Positions 21,908 through 30,697 of a stretch of 41,294 nucleotides of DNA are shown here, piece after piece. Under the pieces are notes generated by a model. It had not been told where the DNA came from. It searched no databases and saw nothing but the letters and a program-made list of their open reading frames with translations. The translations under genes and the position numbers were made by a program. Source of the stretch: an uncultured Ruminococcus sp. (GTDB taxonomy: Bacteria; Bacillota; Clostridia; Oscillospirales; Ruminococcaceae); assembly GCA_947169885.1 (NCBI GenBank), contig CAMVRM010000028.1, positions 1-41,294 on the forward strand, in the 5' to 3' direction. How positions within the stretch are numbered: position 1 is the first letter of the stretch; each line of letters opens with the position of its first letter.

Positions 21908-22579
21908 TTAAATGCTGTTGCAGATAGCGTTGATTATCTGATCGTAATTGACATCACGAAGACCCTCACCTATCTCCGACTCGTAATATATAACATTATC
22001 CCAGTTGTTTCGTATCTCGTTCCAGCCGTAAAGCTTTGGGGTAAAAAGTATAAGGCGCTTTGAGTTGAAGTCCATATAGCTTCCCTCGCTGTCCTTGTCT
22101 CCCCACCACCTTGTCAGCTCGTTGAAGTCAGCCGCCATTGTTTTCGGGTAATAGGGCGATGATTTTCCGAAGCCCAGAGGGTGTGCCGCATCGTCAGACC
22201 ACAGCACGATTATCTGACGGCGCTTTGTGCATTCCTTAGACCAGTTGGAGCGGATCGCAAATGCGAGCGCTTCAAGTCCGTCCTCGGGGTCATCGCCGCC
22301 GCCAAAGACTTTTATTGCATTTACCGCACGTTCAAATTCCTTTGTCTCGGCAGGAAGCACATAAAACCTTGTCATGCGCAAAGCGTCCTTTTCGTCCGCA
22401 AGATAGTCACGGAAGATTATCAGCTTTATCCTCAATGCGCCGATGCACTTGTTCTTGCTGGTCATCTTTGCCACAAGATCCTTATAGAAATTTATGGTAT
22501 GAGCCTTTATCGTCTCGATAAGTCCTGTCATGCTGTTTGTAGCATCTATCACGAACACGATGTCGACCGCATAAGTCAT
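21908..22579 (-). CDS. Cytosolic TerY-like von Willebrand factor A protein
   Basis: About 223 residues form a single vWA domain. The MIDAS motif appears as DATNS (near residue 11 from MTYAVDIV), a variant of DxSxS. Further parts are FRDYLADEKDA, the loop GGGDDPEDG, and the strand QIIVLWSDDAAH. There is no signal peptide, so it is a cytoplasmic, metal-dependent binding module. The start is uncertain. The promoter at 22732-22704 rules out the longest open frame, and remaining candidates are ATG 22579, GTG 22597 and ATG 22678, none with a strong ribosome binding site. The stretch between 22678 and 22580 is AT-rich with TTA codons and looks like leader. It is the first gene of the minus operon; with PP2C and kinase it makes the triad. 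Confidence 0.8.
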   Translation of the reverse strand: MTYAVDIVFVIDATNSMTGLIETIKAHTINFYKDLVAKMTSKNKCIGALRIKLIIFRDYLADEKDALRMTRFYVLPAETKEFERAVNAIKVFGGGDDPEDGLEALAFAIRSNWSKECTKRRQIIVLWSDDAAHPLGFGKSSPYYPKTMAADFNELTRWWGDKDSEGSYMDFNSKRLILFTPKLYGWNEIRNNWDNVIYYESEIGEGLRDVNYDQIINAICNSI

Positions 22580-22703
22580 CTTATAATTTGAACCCACTTT
22601 TATCGCCCAACCTTTTTTTAATAAAGTAATGTACTTTTTGTTTTTTCTTTTTTTCAAACAACTGTCACAAATCATCATCACTTTATCAGATGATATATAC
22701 ATT

Positions 22704-22732
22704 ATTATACCAGATTCTATCTTAATTGTCAA
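22704..22732 (-). promoter_or_regulatory. Promoter of the minus-strand triad operon
   Basis: On the minus strand TTGACA (22732-22727) and TATAAT (22709-22704) with a 17-base spacer form a perfect consensus. Confidence 0.9.
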
Positions 22733-22762
22733 TACTTTATGAATTATTTCCACAAAAATCAA

Positions 22763-23086
22763 TTCTTTTAAAATAAGAAATAAGAAATAAATAACAGATA
22801 AGAGATGAGAGATAAGAGATAAGAGATAATGTACGCCCCTACATAGCGTATAAAAATACGCCTGTACAGAACTTTATCTTTATTTAGATCCGTGAGCGAA
22901 GCGAACACATTATTTCTTATTTCTTATCTCTTATTTCTTATTTATTATCTTTTATCTCTTATCTCTCATCTCTTATCTGTTATTATCTCTTATCTGTTTT
23001 TTGTGTACAATATACTCCTATTTATCAATAATAATATACACAATAGCAAAATCTCAATCGTTTTCAAAAAAACTATTTGTCGACTA
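22763..23086. repeat. Intergenic repeat block between the divergent operons
   Basis: AAGAAATAAG/GATAAGAGAT arrays (about 22770-22830) and inverse TCTTATTTCTTATC arrays (about 22908-22995) flank an exact inverted copy (22846-22875) of the 30-bp element at 5081-5110. That element includes the hairpin GCGTATAAAAATACGC. An open frame runs rightward through the array into the vWA receptor gene but precedes its promoter, so it is not translated. Confidence 0.7.
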
Positions 23087-23115
23087 TTGACAACGATTAT
23101 TAACTATGATATAAT
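23087..23115 (+). promoter_or_regulatory. Promoter of the plus-strand operon
   Basis: TTGACA (23087-23092) and TATAAT (23110-23115) with a 17-base spacer. The predicted start near 23122 leaves a leader of about 124 nt before the ATG at 23246. Confidence 0.9.
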
Positions 23116-23245
23116 TAAATTTGAACTTGATAAAAAGACTGCCGTTTTTTCACGATTATTCACATTTATATACGTGACAGCGAATTTTTTTCGTCAGGCT
23201 CAAATTCAATGTTGCTCCGAAAATCAAAGGGGGAGAAAAAGAAAA

Positions 23246-26215
23246 ATGTTTAATACTATTAAAAAGAGGGTAAGGGCTTTTTTGTCCGCTGTTCTCGCAG
23301 GCGCTGTTCTTTTCGGCACAACGCCAATGCAGATTCCCGTTTACGCCGAAAAAGATAACAACAACACGGTAGTCACAAATGTTTTTTCAGATGACTATAC
23401 GCCTGTGAACGTTGCTATCCTTATGGATACCAGCCTTTCGATCGATTCGGCTGACCCGAAACAGGGCGACTCTCCGAGAACTTCACGCATTGCCGCAAGA
23501 CGCTTTATAACACGCCTTAACAGCTACGGCAACCGTGTTTCGATCTTCAAGTACTCCACAAAGGATCAGATAAAAAGACTTTCAGACCTGACGGAACTTG
23601 ATGACCTTGACAACGTTCTTGACCTTTATGACACCATTACCAACAAGACCGAGCCTGACGGCGGCTGGACTTATATGCTCGATGCCGTTAAGCAGGCTGC
23701 CGATTACTTGCAGGAAAACCGCCGCGAAAACACAAAGAACGTCATAATCATTTTCACTGACGGCGCTGAGAACGGCATGATCGACGCTGAGAACTACTCC
23801 GACAAAGCTTCGATGACCAAGGGCATAAACAATGCGATAGATGATGTTCTCGGCGGAAACAGAGCCGATGACCTTATCATTTACAGCGTTGGATATGATT
23901 ACCTTGATGAATACGGCAGTCACTCTATCGAAGAAAACGGATTCGGCGCTCAGATACTCGAAGAACTTGCAAAGCGCACAGGCGGCGCTTTCTATCCTGC
24001 TTCCGAGGGACTTAGTTCTATCTTACAGAAGTTTGACGAAGCGCTCGGAAGACTGAATTTCAGCGATCCGAAAAACGTTGACGAATACAAGGGCGACGGA
24101 AAAAAACACGACACTCAATTCAGCATCGGACCTTCCGTTCTGAATGCTTCTATCATAATCGACTGCGCAGATTACGCCGCTCTCTCAAAAGCAAAAATAA
24201 GCCTGAATTACAATGACGGCACTGACGATACCTACAAGAACATAAAGCTTGAAGACCGCAAGAAAAATTCTCAGGGCGACATCTGGAGAACTGATGACAC
24301 TATCACCATGCTCCAGCCTAAGCCCGGAAACTGGACGCTGACTATCGAGGGTCTGACCTGCGACAGCAACGTGAGCATAAAGCTTTTCAACGGCTATGAA
24401 GTCGAGAGCCGCACAACTCTCGATCTGCTGAGAAACGGCACTTCCGCTTCGATAGACGAGGCGCAGGCAGGCGACATAATAAAACTCAACACCAAACTTT
24501 ACGCAAGAGATCAGGAGATACCGAACACCGACCTCTATACCGACCCCACACTCAAAGCAAGGGCATACTTCACCTCAGAACCGCCCCTTGAAAACAACTT
24601 TGTAAGAAACCACACTATCGATGAATCGCTCGACAAGCTGGGCACAGACTTCATTCCCATGAACGCAAGCAGCAGCGGCTTTGAACTGAGTGAAAAGGCG
24701 ATAGACTGGGTAGGTACAGGCTATGTGAGCGTGTTCGTCTATTCCTCGGAACTGGATATAAGATGCTTTGACTGCTACGCTGTAACGGTGGGCGGCGCAA
24801 AGGAACTCAACATAATCGACCCTGTTCCCAAACAGACTTTCACGACTTCTTCCGAGCCTGTGAAGATAAAAGGACTGACCTCAAAGTGCAGTCCCTCAAA
24901 CGCTGATGTTTCAGTCGATCTCACCGCTTCATGCTATGACTCGCAGATATGCGATGTCAGCTTCGACAAGGCGGACGATTCGCTGACTATCACTCCGCTT
25001 GCTATCGGTACAACTCAGGTAAGGCTTGTTTACACTTCACAGCTTGACCCGTCTGTCACTGCCGAGATGCTTATTGATGTTGAAGTCGGCAACAGCAAGC
25101 CCGTGTTCTCGCTCCCCGACGGCGAAAAGCACAAAGACCTCCCCGTTATGGGCGATGCAACGATAGAGGGCATATCAAAGTATGTCTCCGACCCTGACGG
25201 CGACAGCATAGACATTTCCGCAAAGGTAAGGTCTGAGGACGCAGGCTTTATCTCGGCGGAATACGATGCAGGCACAGATGTTCTGACTATCTCGGGTCTT
25301 GCATACACCGACCAGCCGCTGAACATCGTCATTTCAGCGACCGACGGCACTGACACTGCTTCCGATTCGGTGACAGTCACCATGATAGACGATCCCGACC
25401 CGTTCCGTCTTGTTCTGCGCAAGAGTGACGAAAAGTTCACCCTCAAAACAGGCGAAGAAAAGGTCATAAAGAATTTCCACGAGTGCATAAGAGGCACTCA
25501 CGATGAACCTGTTCAGATAATAACCGATTCTGCCGATGCGGAAGCCGTTGAGATAACCTATGACGAAAAGAGCGATTCGCTCATCATCAAGGCAAAGCAG
25601 AAGACTTCGGGCGTTTTGCTTTCGGTCAAGGGCTTTGACGGCAAGAGGACTACCACAGAACTGACTATTAACGTCAAAGTCAAAAAGCCTGCCAACGTCA
25701 AGGCGATCCTCGGCATCATCGCAGGTGTTATCGCTGCTGCGGTCGCTGCACTCGCTGCTTCTTCGGCAATAAAGAAAAGCAAGTACAGAGTGAACCTCAC
25801 CATTAAGAAGCTCACTGTCAAAACAGGCGGCAAGGTCTATGAAATGACAGGAATAAACCCTCCGAACCTTATGGAGCTGTTCCCGTTAAACAAAACGGTG
25901 ACTCTTGCAGACCTTATTGATTCGCTCACATCAGACAGCACATGGTTCTCACCTGACAAGGCAGCTGCGATCTCAGCCGCATTCGCTCAGGGCGATGTCA
26001 ATGCTGCCGCAAACAGTCTTGTGTTCTATGGCTGCAAGCCTGTTTCGGGCTGTGCCGTAAAGACAGCAGGTCAGCACGATGACCTCGATGCTTTTGATAG
26101 GGGACGTGGGGTAAACTTTGAGTACGCCATAACCGATCAGAACGGTGATATAATGAACGTTAAGCTTTATGACGGAGACAAGGAAGTTATATCTCTCATG
26201 TTCTATTTTGAATAA
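23246..26215 (+). CDS. Exported, membrane-anchored vWA receptor-like protein
   Basis: The 989-residue product starts with a signal peptide (basic MFNTIKKRVR, then a hydrophobic core, ending near PVYAEKD). A vWA domain (about 55-260) follows with an intact MIDAS: DTSLS near 64-68, GGWTYMLDA, and IIIFTDGAE. Residues about 270-810 are beta-rich with Ig- or cadherin-like segments (SVTVTMIDDPDPF; SDPDGDSIDI). A membrane helix lies at about 818-841 (AILGIIAGVIAAAVAALAA), followed by a cytosolic tail of about 148 residues. The topology is therefore extracellular vWA sensor to inside tail. AAAGGGGGAG precedes the ATG. It is the first gene of the plus operon, divergent from the TerY-like triad, and probably its sensory input. 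Confidence 0.85.
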   Translation: MFNTIKKRVRAFLSAVLAGAVLFGTTPMQIPVYAEKDNNNTVVTNVFSDDYTPVNVAILMDTSLSIDSADPKQGDSPRTSRIAARRFITRLNSYGNRVSIFKYSTKDQIKRLSDLTELDDLDNVLDLYDTITNKTEPDGGWTYMLDAVKQAADYLQENRRENTKNVIIIFTDGAENGMIDAENYSDKASMTKGINNAIDDVLGGNRADDLIIYSVGYDYLDEYGSHSIEENGFGAQILEELAKRTGGAFYPASEGLSSILQKFDEALGRLNFSDPKNVDEYKGDGKKHDTQFSIGPSVLNASIIIDCADYAALSKAKISLNYNDGTDDTYKNIKLEDRKKNSQGDIWRTDDTITMLQPKPGNWTLTIEGLTCDSNVSIKLFNGYEVESRTTLDLLRNGTSASIDEAQAGDIIKLNTKLYARDQEIPNTDLYTDPTLKARAYFTSEPPLENNFVRNHTIDESLDKLGTDFIPMNASSSGFELSEKAIDWVGTGYVSVFVYSSELDIRCFDCYAVTVGGAKELNIIDPVPKQTFTTSSEPVKIKGLTSKCSPSNADVSVDLTASCYDSQICDVSFDKADDSLTITPLAIGTTQVRLVYTSQLDPSVTAEMLIDVEVGNSKPVFSLPDGEKHKDLPVMGDATIEGISKYVSDPDGDSIDISAKVRSEDAGFISAEYDAGTDVLTISGLAYTDQPLNIVISATDGTDTASDSVTVTMIDDPDPFRLVLRKSDEKFTLKTGEEKVIKNFHECIRGTHDEPVQIITDSADAEAVEITYDEKSDSLIIKAKQKTSGVLLSVKGFDGKRTTTELTINVKVKKPANVKAILGIIAGVIAAAVAALAASSAIKKSKYRVNLTIKKLTVKTGGKVYEMTGINPPNLMELFPLNKTVTLADLIDSLTSDSTWFSPDKAAAISAAFAQGDVNAAANSLVFYGCKPVSGCAVKTAGQHDDLDAFDRGRGVNFEYAITDQNGDIMNVKLYDGDKEVISLMFYFE

Positions 26216-26269
26216 AGCGAACGCACAACAATGTTAACTTTCTGCATATCAGCAGATAAAAAAAGTCGT

Positions 26270-26300
26270 GAGCTGCGGCTTTCAAAAAAGCGTGCAGCTC
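26270..26300 (+). promoter_or_regulatory. Stable hairpin before the tubulin-like gene
   Basis: GAGCTGC (26270-26276) pairs with GCAGCTC (26294-26300), with an inner GCTTT/AAAGC extension. No T run follows, so it is not a terminator. It sits between the vWA stop and the ribosome binding site of the next gene and could be an mRNA processing or stability element. Confidence 0.5.
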
Positions 26301-26326
26301 CCGGCAAAATTATAGGAGGACAGTTT

Positions 26327-29300
26327 ATGCCAATCTTTGACAATTACGAATCACAATTCATGCTCAGAGCGCCCGGAGCCGATATGGGTCTTAAAAAGAT
26401 CACTATTAAAGACGGCGCTTCCCTGCTAAAATTCAATGCAAGAGTAAGACCTGACCAAAACACAGGCACGCTTATCGTTGGTATTGGAGGTTCGGGCTTC
26501 AAGCTACTGAACGTTCTCAAAAAGAAGTACAGCAACACCCTTACCGATGCCGAAAATCTCGTTATGGAAGACAGACACGTAAGATTTCTTGCGATAGACT
26601 CGGATACAGGTGTAGGCACAGGTCTTAACGGCGGAAACGGCACACTTAAAGAATCGGAACTTTGCGGTTTATGGCATACACCTGCATTTTCAAGATACAT
26701 CGGTATGCTGCTCTCTGATGTGAACCAAGACCCTCAGAAAGAATGGTTCGACACAAGGTTTGCCGCAACAGAAGAACTCAATGACGGCGGCTGCGGCGGC
26801 AAGAGACAAAAGGGCAGACTTATGCTCTCGCTCAAAGATAACTATGACTACATCTACAATAAACTGGCTGCGATATTCAGCGACTTTGCAAGAAACGCTT
26901 TCAGTCAGGTCAATGTTATAATCGTTGCAGGCATAAGCGGCGGCACAGGTTCGGGCTGTATCGTTGACATTTCGTATATGCTCAGAAAAGCTGCTCTTGC
27001 GGCAGGCTGCCCTACCACCTTTGAGGCATTCATCTTCACGCCCAACTTCCACCGTCAGGAGATAAGAAACGGTCAGATAGCTAACCCCGATCTGCTCTAC
27101 CGCAACTTTGTTGCCTGCCTTAAAGAGATCGACACTCTTATGACTGCCACCGAAACAGGCTTTATTTACAGATTCCCCAGTCAGAAATATCCCGACGGCA
27201 ACGTGCCGGGGATCTCCGACGCTCCTACCGATATTTTCGACAGCTGCACGATCGTTGATTCTGTGAGCGATACAGGTGCGGAACTGCCTGCCGCTGAAGT
27301 TGTGAACATTCTGTCTGATTATATCATCGACATGGTAAGTGATATTTCTCTTGAAGACCCTGCAACTCATATGCCTGTACAGCTGCTCAACTCTATCCTT
27401 AACAACGAGGCTAATACCGCAGCAGCAATAAGTGATCTTATCTTCCAGCAAAGAATGCCTAACAACGTTGACTATCGTTATCGTTCCATAGGCTACAAGA
27501 CTGCCGAATTCCCCGTTGATGAGATAACCAACTATATGTCCGCAAGGATACTCCAGAATATCCGTAAGACAATGTTCTCAGACAGCATTATCCCTCACTG
27601 CGAGACTGCTGCAAGAACTTTCCTTGTGAACCAGAGACTTTATCCTCAGAACCAGATCGACAAGACAGTTGTTGATATTTACTATGAAAAGAGCGCAGAT
27701 GCTTACAGCAGCCTCATGGGATATTACCAGCGCATGAAAATGCCTGCTGACAAAAATGCAGCAAAAGTTTCCGGCAGCATCGAGCCGTTCCAGCAGTATA
27801 ACAAGGTAAAGCAGTTCTATGACCAGATGGAAAATGACCCCGGCACTGCAAATGTTCTTGCGTTCCGCACCGACTGGATAAACGCTCTCAAAAACGACAT
27901 AACCAACAATATGAACGAGATCATGCGCTCTGGCAACCTTGTCGGCAAGGCTGTTACAGGTGATGATCTTACCAACGAAAACATGGCTGACATCGGTCTT
28001 GCAGGACCTTACGCCGCTTCTGTTTTCGGCAAGAAAATGATCGAGATGCTTGAAGCTGTCAAGAAAAATATCAAGGACGGCGCAAACAACTTCGCTTCTG
28101 AACATATCAATCAGACTATGATCCAGAATCAGAAAAAGAACTATGACAGCGGCGTTAACAAGATGCAGAAACCAAGAACGTTCCACGCAGCTGATGATTT
28201 CAAAGCAGGCAAGGAGACTGTTGAAAGAGCTGTCAAAGCGTCTGCTGTCGCAGCACTGAAACTCATTCACGTTGACCCGATCTTAAAGGCGATAGATTCC
28301 GTTATCGACTTTATCAAGGAAAAGTGCGAGAACGAATACGATATATACTGCGCAGCATTCGCAAGGATCACTTCTGTCATGACACAAGATGCTGACAGCA
28401 TCGTTGCCGACGCTGTTGACAATCCTGCCGCTATCGTTGACATACAGCTCATGGGCGCTCCGAACACAACGGGCAAGGAACTCAAACTCAATGAACTTAT
28501 AGATTTCTATACCGACCCCGAAAAGATCAAAGCGGAACTCACTTCAAGCATCTATTCTTCAATGCTTGAAGAACCTTACAGCGACCAGTGGCTCAAACGT
28601 CTCGGACACAGCTTCCTTGTTCCCGACAACATCAGAAACAAGCTCAGCATCTACCTCAGAGACTTAAAGGCTGACAGCGACATAAACAGCAAGGACATTC
28701 TTGAAAGACTGCTCTTTATCCTTTACAGCCCTCAAACGCTGACTATCAAGCAGTCTATCGAACTGTTCAAGAAGCACTTTGACCCCAACATTACCGCTCC
28801 CGCCAACACAAAATGGAACAACCTTGAAAACGAGCTTCAGGCTCTCTATCCTCAGCTCACACCCAAACAGATGCCGCTCGAAATGGCTGCGACCGAGATC
28901 GTGAACATCATAACCACACTCGGATTCTGCTCCAACCTTTCTCCGCAGATGAATCACCGTGGCGTTACTATCGACAGCTTCCCCACGTATGATATGCTCA
29001 TACTCACCGACAGATCAAAATATCTGTCTGAAAAGATCTCATCAAGATTCGATCTTAACCTTGTTGTTCCTGCTCGAAGTGAAGAAGTCTCGGGCTATTC
29101 AATGGTAAAGGTAAGATTCGGTCTGCCGCTGTTCGCTTATGCCAACATGGCTGAGTGGCAGAAAGTCTATGTCGATCACGTTGATAACAACAACTTCATC
29201 GAAGCAGGTGTTCACCAGTCTGTCAAGGGTTGGAGACAATTCCAGCCGCTCGTAAACCTTGATTCGTTCAGATTCATGTATGAAGGCGACAACAATTTCA

Positions 29301-30547
29301 CCAACCTGTTCCAGAGCAGCAGCATCTATGATGAAGAAGTCGCTATCATGGACGAGATCACCGACAAGACCGACAAGGGTATCAAGACTTACGGCTACAT
29401 CACCGAACAGCTGACACAAACCGTTCCGCCCGAGACCGAATACTATATCCTGAACACCGTTTCAGACTACTCCGACAGGGCTAAAAATGCAGTCACAGAA
29501 AATGTCATGAACACTCTTGCTGATGACGTTTCGGCTGTTACATCGGCACTGGCAGCTTTTGATGCCGATCCGAATACTGACAATGATGCTCTTATCGAAC
29601 TTTATAACAAGGCGTTCGAGGATAAGTGGAACGAGCAGATCACGACCACACTCTTTGACCGCCTGAAAACTGTCAACGCACCGCTCAAAAGATCTAACCT
29701 GAAATACGGCAGGATTTTCTTCACCAACAACAACGCATCGACCGACAATTATCTTGATTCGGTAGAACAGGGCGGCGTTTACAAGGTAATTCGTTTCAGC
29801 CCGTATTTCCGTAATGAACTGGACAAAATGGACAAATTCTGCGGCGAACTTACCGAGAAGATAAACGTGAAAAAGGAAGAGCTTCGCACAGCCGCAAGAG
29901 AGAAATGGGTCAAAGAACAGATTGCTAAACGTGACATTATCCTCAAAGCTCACCAGCTGGAGATGATCGAACTGTTCGCTAAGTGCTATGCTGTGGGTCA
30001 CATCAATTATCGCTATGATGCAAACATCGGCACTCTCCAGATGACGCTCAAAGTCGGCACAAGGGAAGTTCTGCTTCTCAACACCAACATTTCAACAGGC
30101 AGAAACTACGAAAAGGAATTCAGAAGCTACTATCTGTTCCTGAGATTCATGCAGTATCTCGATGACCCTGCAAACGCTGTTTATCTCAAAGCGTTCGACA
30201 ACGCAACAACAGGCATAAATGCCGAGATAATCAACGCTATAACCGAAGCAAACGGAAAAGCACCCGTTGCCGCCAAGATGAAAGAACTTGTTGACACCGA
30301 GTTCCCTACAAGCATTCTCGACCTTATCCCTGCGGTATCCGAGTATCTCAAATACTACAATAATACACCGCCTGTTGTGTTCGGAAGCCTGCCTGTTGCA
30401 GACACTAAGTTCGATGCTGCCGACTTCAACGACAACTTCACCGATGACAACTTCCCTGATACTCCGAATGCAGGCAGAACATTCTATGGTCAGGTATATG
30501 CTTTCTATGCTAAACTTAACAGCTACATCGAGGACTTCGCTCGCTGA
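26327..30547 (+). CDS. Giant tubulin/FtsZ-like GTPase-fold protein (Tubulin_2-like)
   Basis: The 1406-residue product carries an N-terminal tubulin/FtsZ-type nucleotide-binding domain. It has a glycine loop GIGGSG at 52-57 after a hydrophobic strand, an acidic strand end FLAIDSDT near 92-99, and the tubulin signature loop GGTGSG at 205-210 in VIIVAGISGGTGSGCIVD. The remaining 1000 or so residues are long helical regions with no motif I recognise. Ordinary FtsZ is about 400 residues, so this is a large, specialised member resembling the Tubulin_2 group. AGGAGG seven bases upstream sets the ATG at 26327. It probably binds GTP and may assemble into filaments. No signal peptide or membrane segment is present. 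It lies second in the plus operon, upstream of the GTPase gene. Confidence 0.8.
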   Translation: MPIFDNYESQFMLRAPGADMGLKKITIKDGASLLKFNARVRPDQNTGTLIVGIGGSGFKLLNVLKKKYSNTLTDAENLVMEDRHVRFLAIDSDTGVGTGLNGGNGTLKESELCGLWHTPAFSRYIGMLLSDVNQDPQKEWFDTRFAATEELNDGGCGGKRQKGRLMLSLKDNYDYIYNKLAAIFSDFARNAFSQVNVIIVAGISGGTGSGCIVDISYMLRKAALAAGCPTTFEAFIFTPNFHRQEIRNGQIANPDLLYRNFVACLKEIDTLMTATETGFIYRFPSQKYPDGNVPGISDAPTDIFDSCTIVDSVSDTGAELPAAEVVNILSDYIIDMVSDISLEDPATHMPVQLLNSILNNEANTAAAISDLIFQQRMPNNVDYRYRSIGYKTAEFPVDEITNYMSARILQNIRKTMFSDSIIPHCETAARTFLVNQRLYPQNQIDKTVVDIYYEKSADAYSSLMGYYQRMKMPADKNAAKVSGSIEPFQQYNKVKQFYDQMENDPGTANVLAFRTDWINALKNDITNNMNEIMRSGNLVGKAVTGDDLTNENMADIGLAGPYAASVFGKKMIEMLEAVKKNIKDGANNFASEHINQTMIQNQKKNYDSGVNKMQKPRTFHAADDFKAGKETVERAVKASAVAALKLIHVDPILKAIDSVIDFIKEKCENEYDIYCAAFARITSVMTQDADSIVADAVDNPAAIVDIQLMGAPNTTGKELKLNELIDFYTDPEKIKAELTSSIYSSMLEEPYSDQWLKRLGHSFLVPDNIRNKLSIYLRDLKADSDINSKDILERLLFILYSPQTLTIKQSIELFKKHFDPNITAPANTKWNNLENELQALYPQLTPKQMPLEMAATEIVNIITTLGFCSNLSPQMNHRGVTIDSFPTYDMLILTDRSKYLSEKISSRFDLNLVVPARSEEVSGYSMVKVRFGLPLFAYANMAEWQKVYVDHVDNNNFIEAGVHQSVKGWRQFQPLVNLDSFRFMYEGDNNFTNLFQSSSIYDEEVAIMDEITDKTDKGIKTYGYITEQLTQTVPPETEYYILNTVSDYSDRAKNAVTENVMNTLADDVSAVTSALAAFDADPNTDNDALIELYNKAFEDKWNEQITTTLFDRLKTVNAPLKRSNLKYGRIFFTNNNASTDNYLDSVEQGGVYKVIRFSPYFRNELDKMDKFCGELTEKINVKKEELRTAAREKWVKEQIAKRDIILKAHQLEMIELFAKCYAVGHINYRYDANIGTLQMTLKVGTREVLLLNTNISTGRNYEKEFRSYYLFLRFMQYLDDPANAVYLKAFDNATTGINAEIINAITEANGKAPVAAKMKELVDTEFPTSILDLIPAVSEYLKYYNNTPPVVFGSLPVADTKFDAADFNDNFTDDNFPDTPNAGRTFYGQVYAFYAKLNSYIEDFAR

Positions 30548-30697
30548 TAAGCATCTAAGTTCAAAACTCTCACTCGTTATACGGAGCAGTCTTGCAGCAA
30601 AAAGGGCTGCTCCGATAATGATGTTCATGCTTTCTGTTTGCAGAGAGCATTTTGCCTTTACAGCTTCTCGCTGTTAAAAATTATAAGGGGGAAAACA

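Noticed and set aside
22580-22762. Longest minus-strand reading of the cytosolic vWA gene starting at 22762
   Set aside because: Its first codons overlap and precede the operon promoter (22732-22704), so they cannot be in the mRNA; the AT-rich TTA-containing stretch looks like leader.
22892-23245. 118-codon N-terminal extension of the vWA receptor gene
   Set aside because: It begins inside the ATAAGAGAT-type repeat and upstream of the consensus promoter at 23087-23115; a signal peptide and ribosome binding site fit the ATG at 23246.
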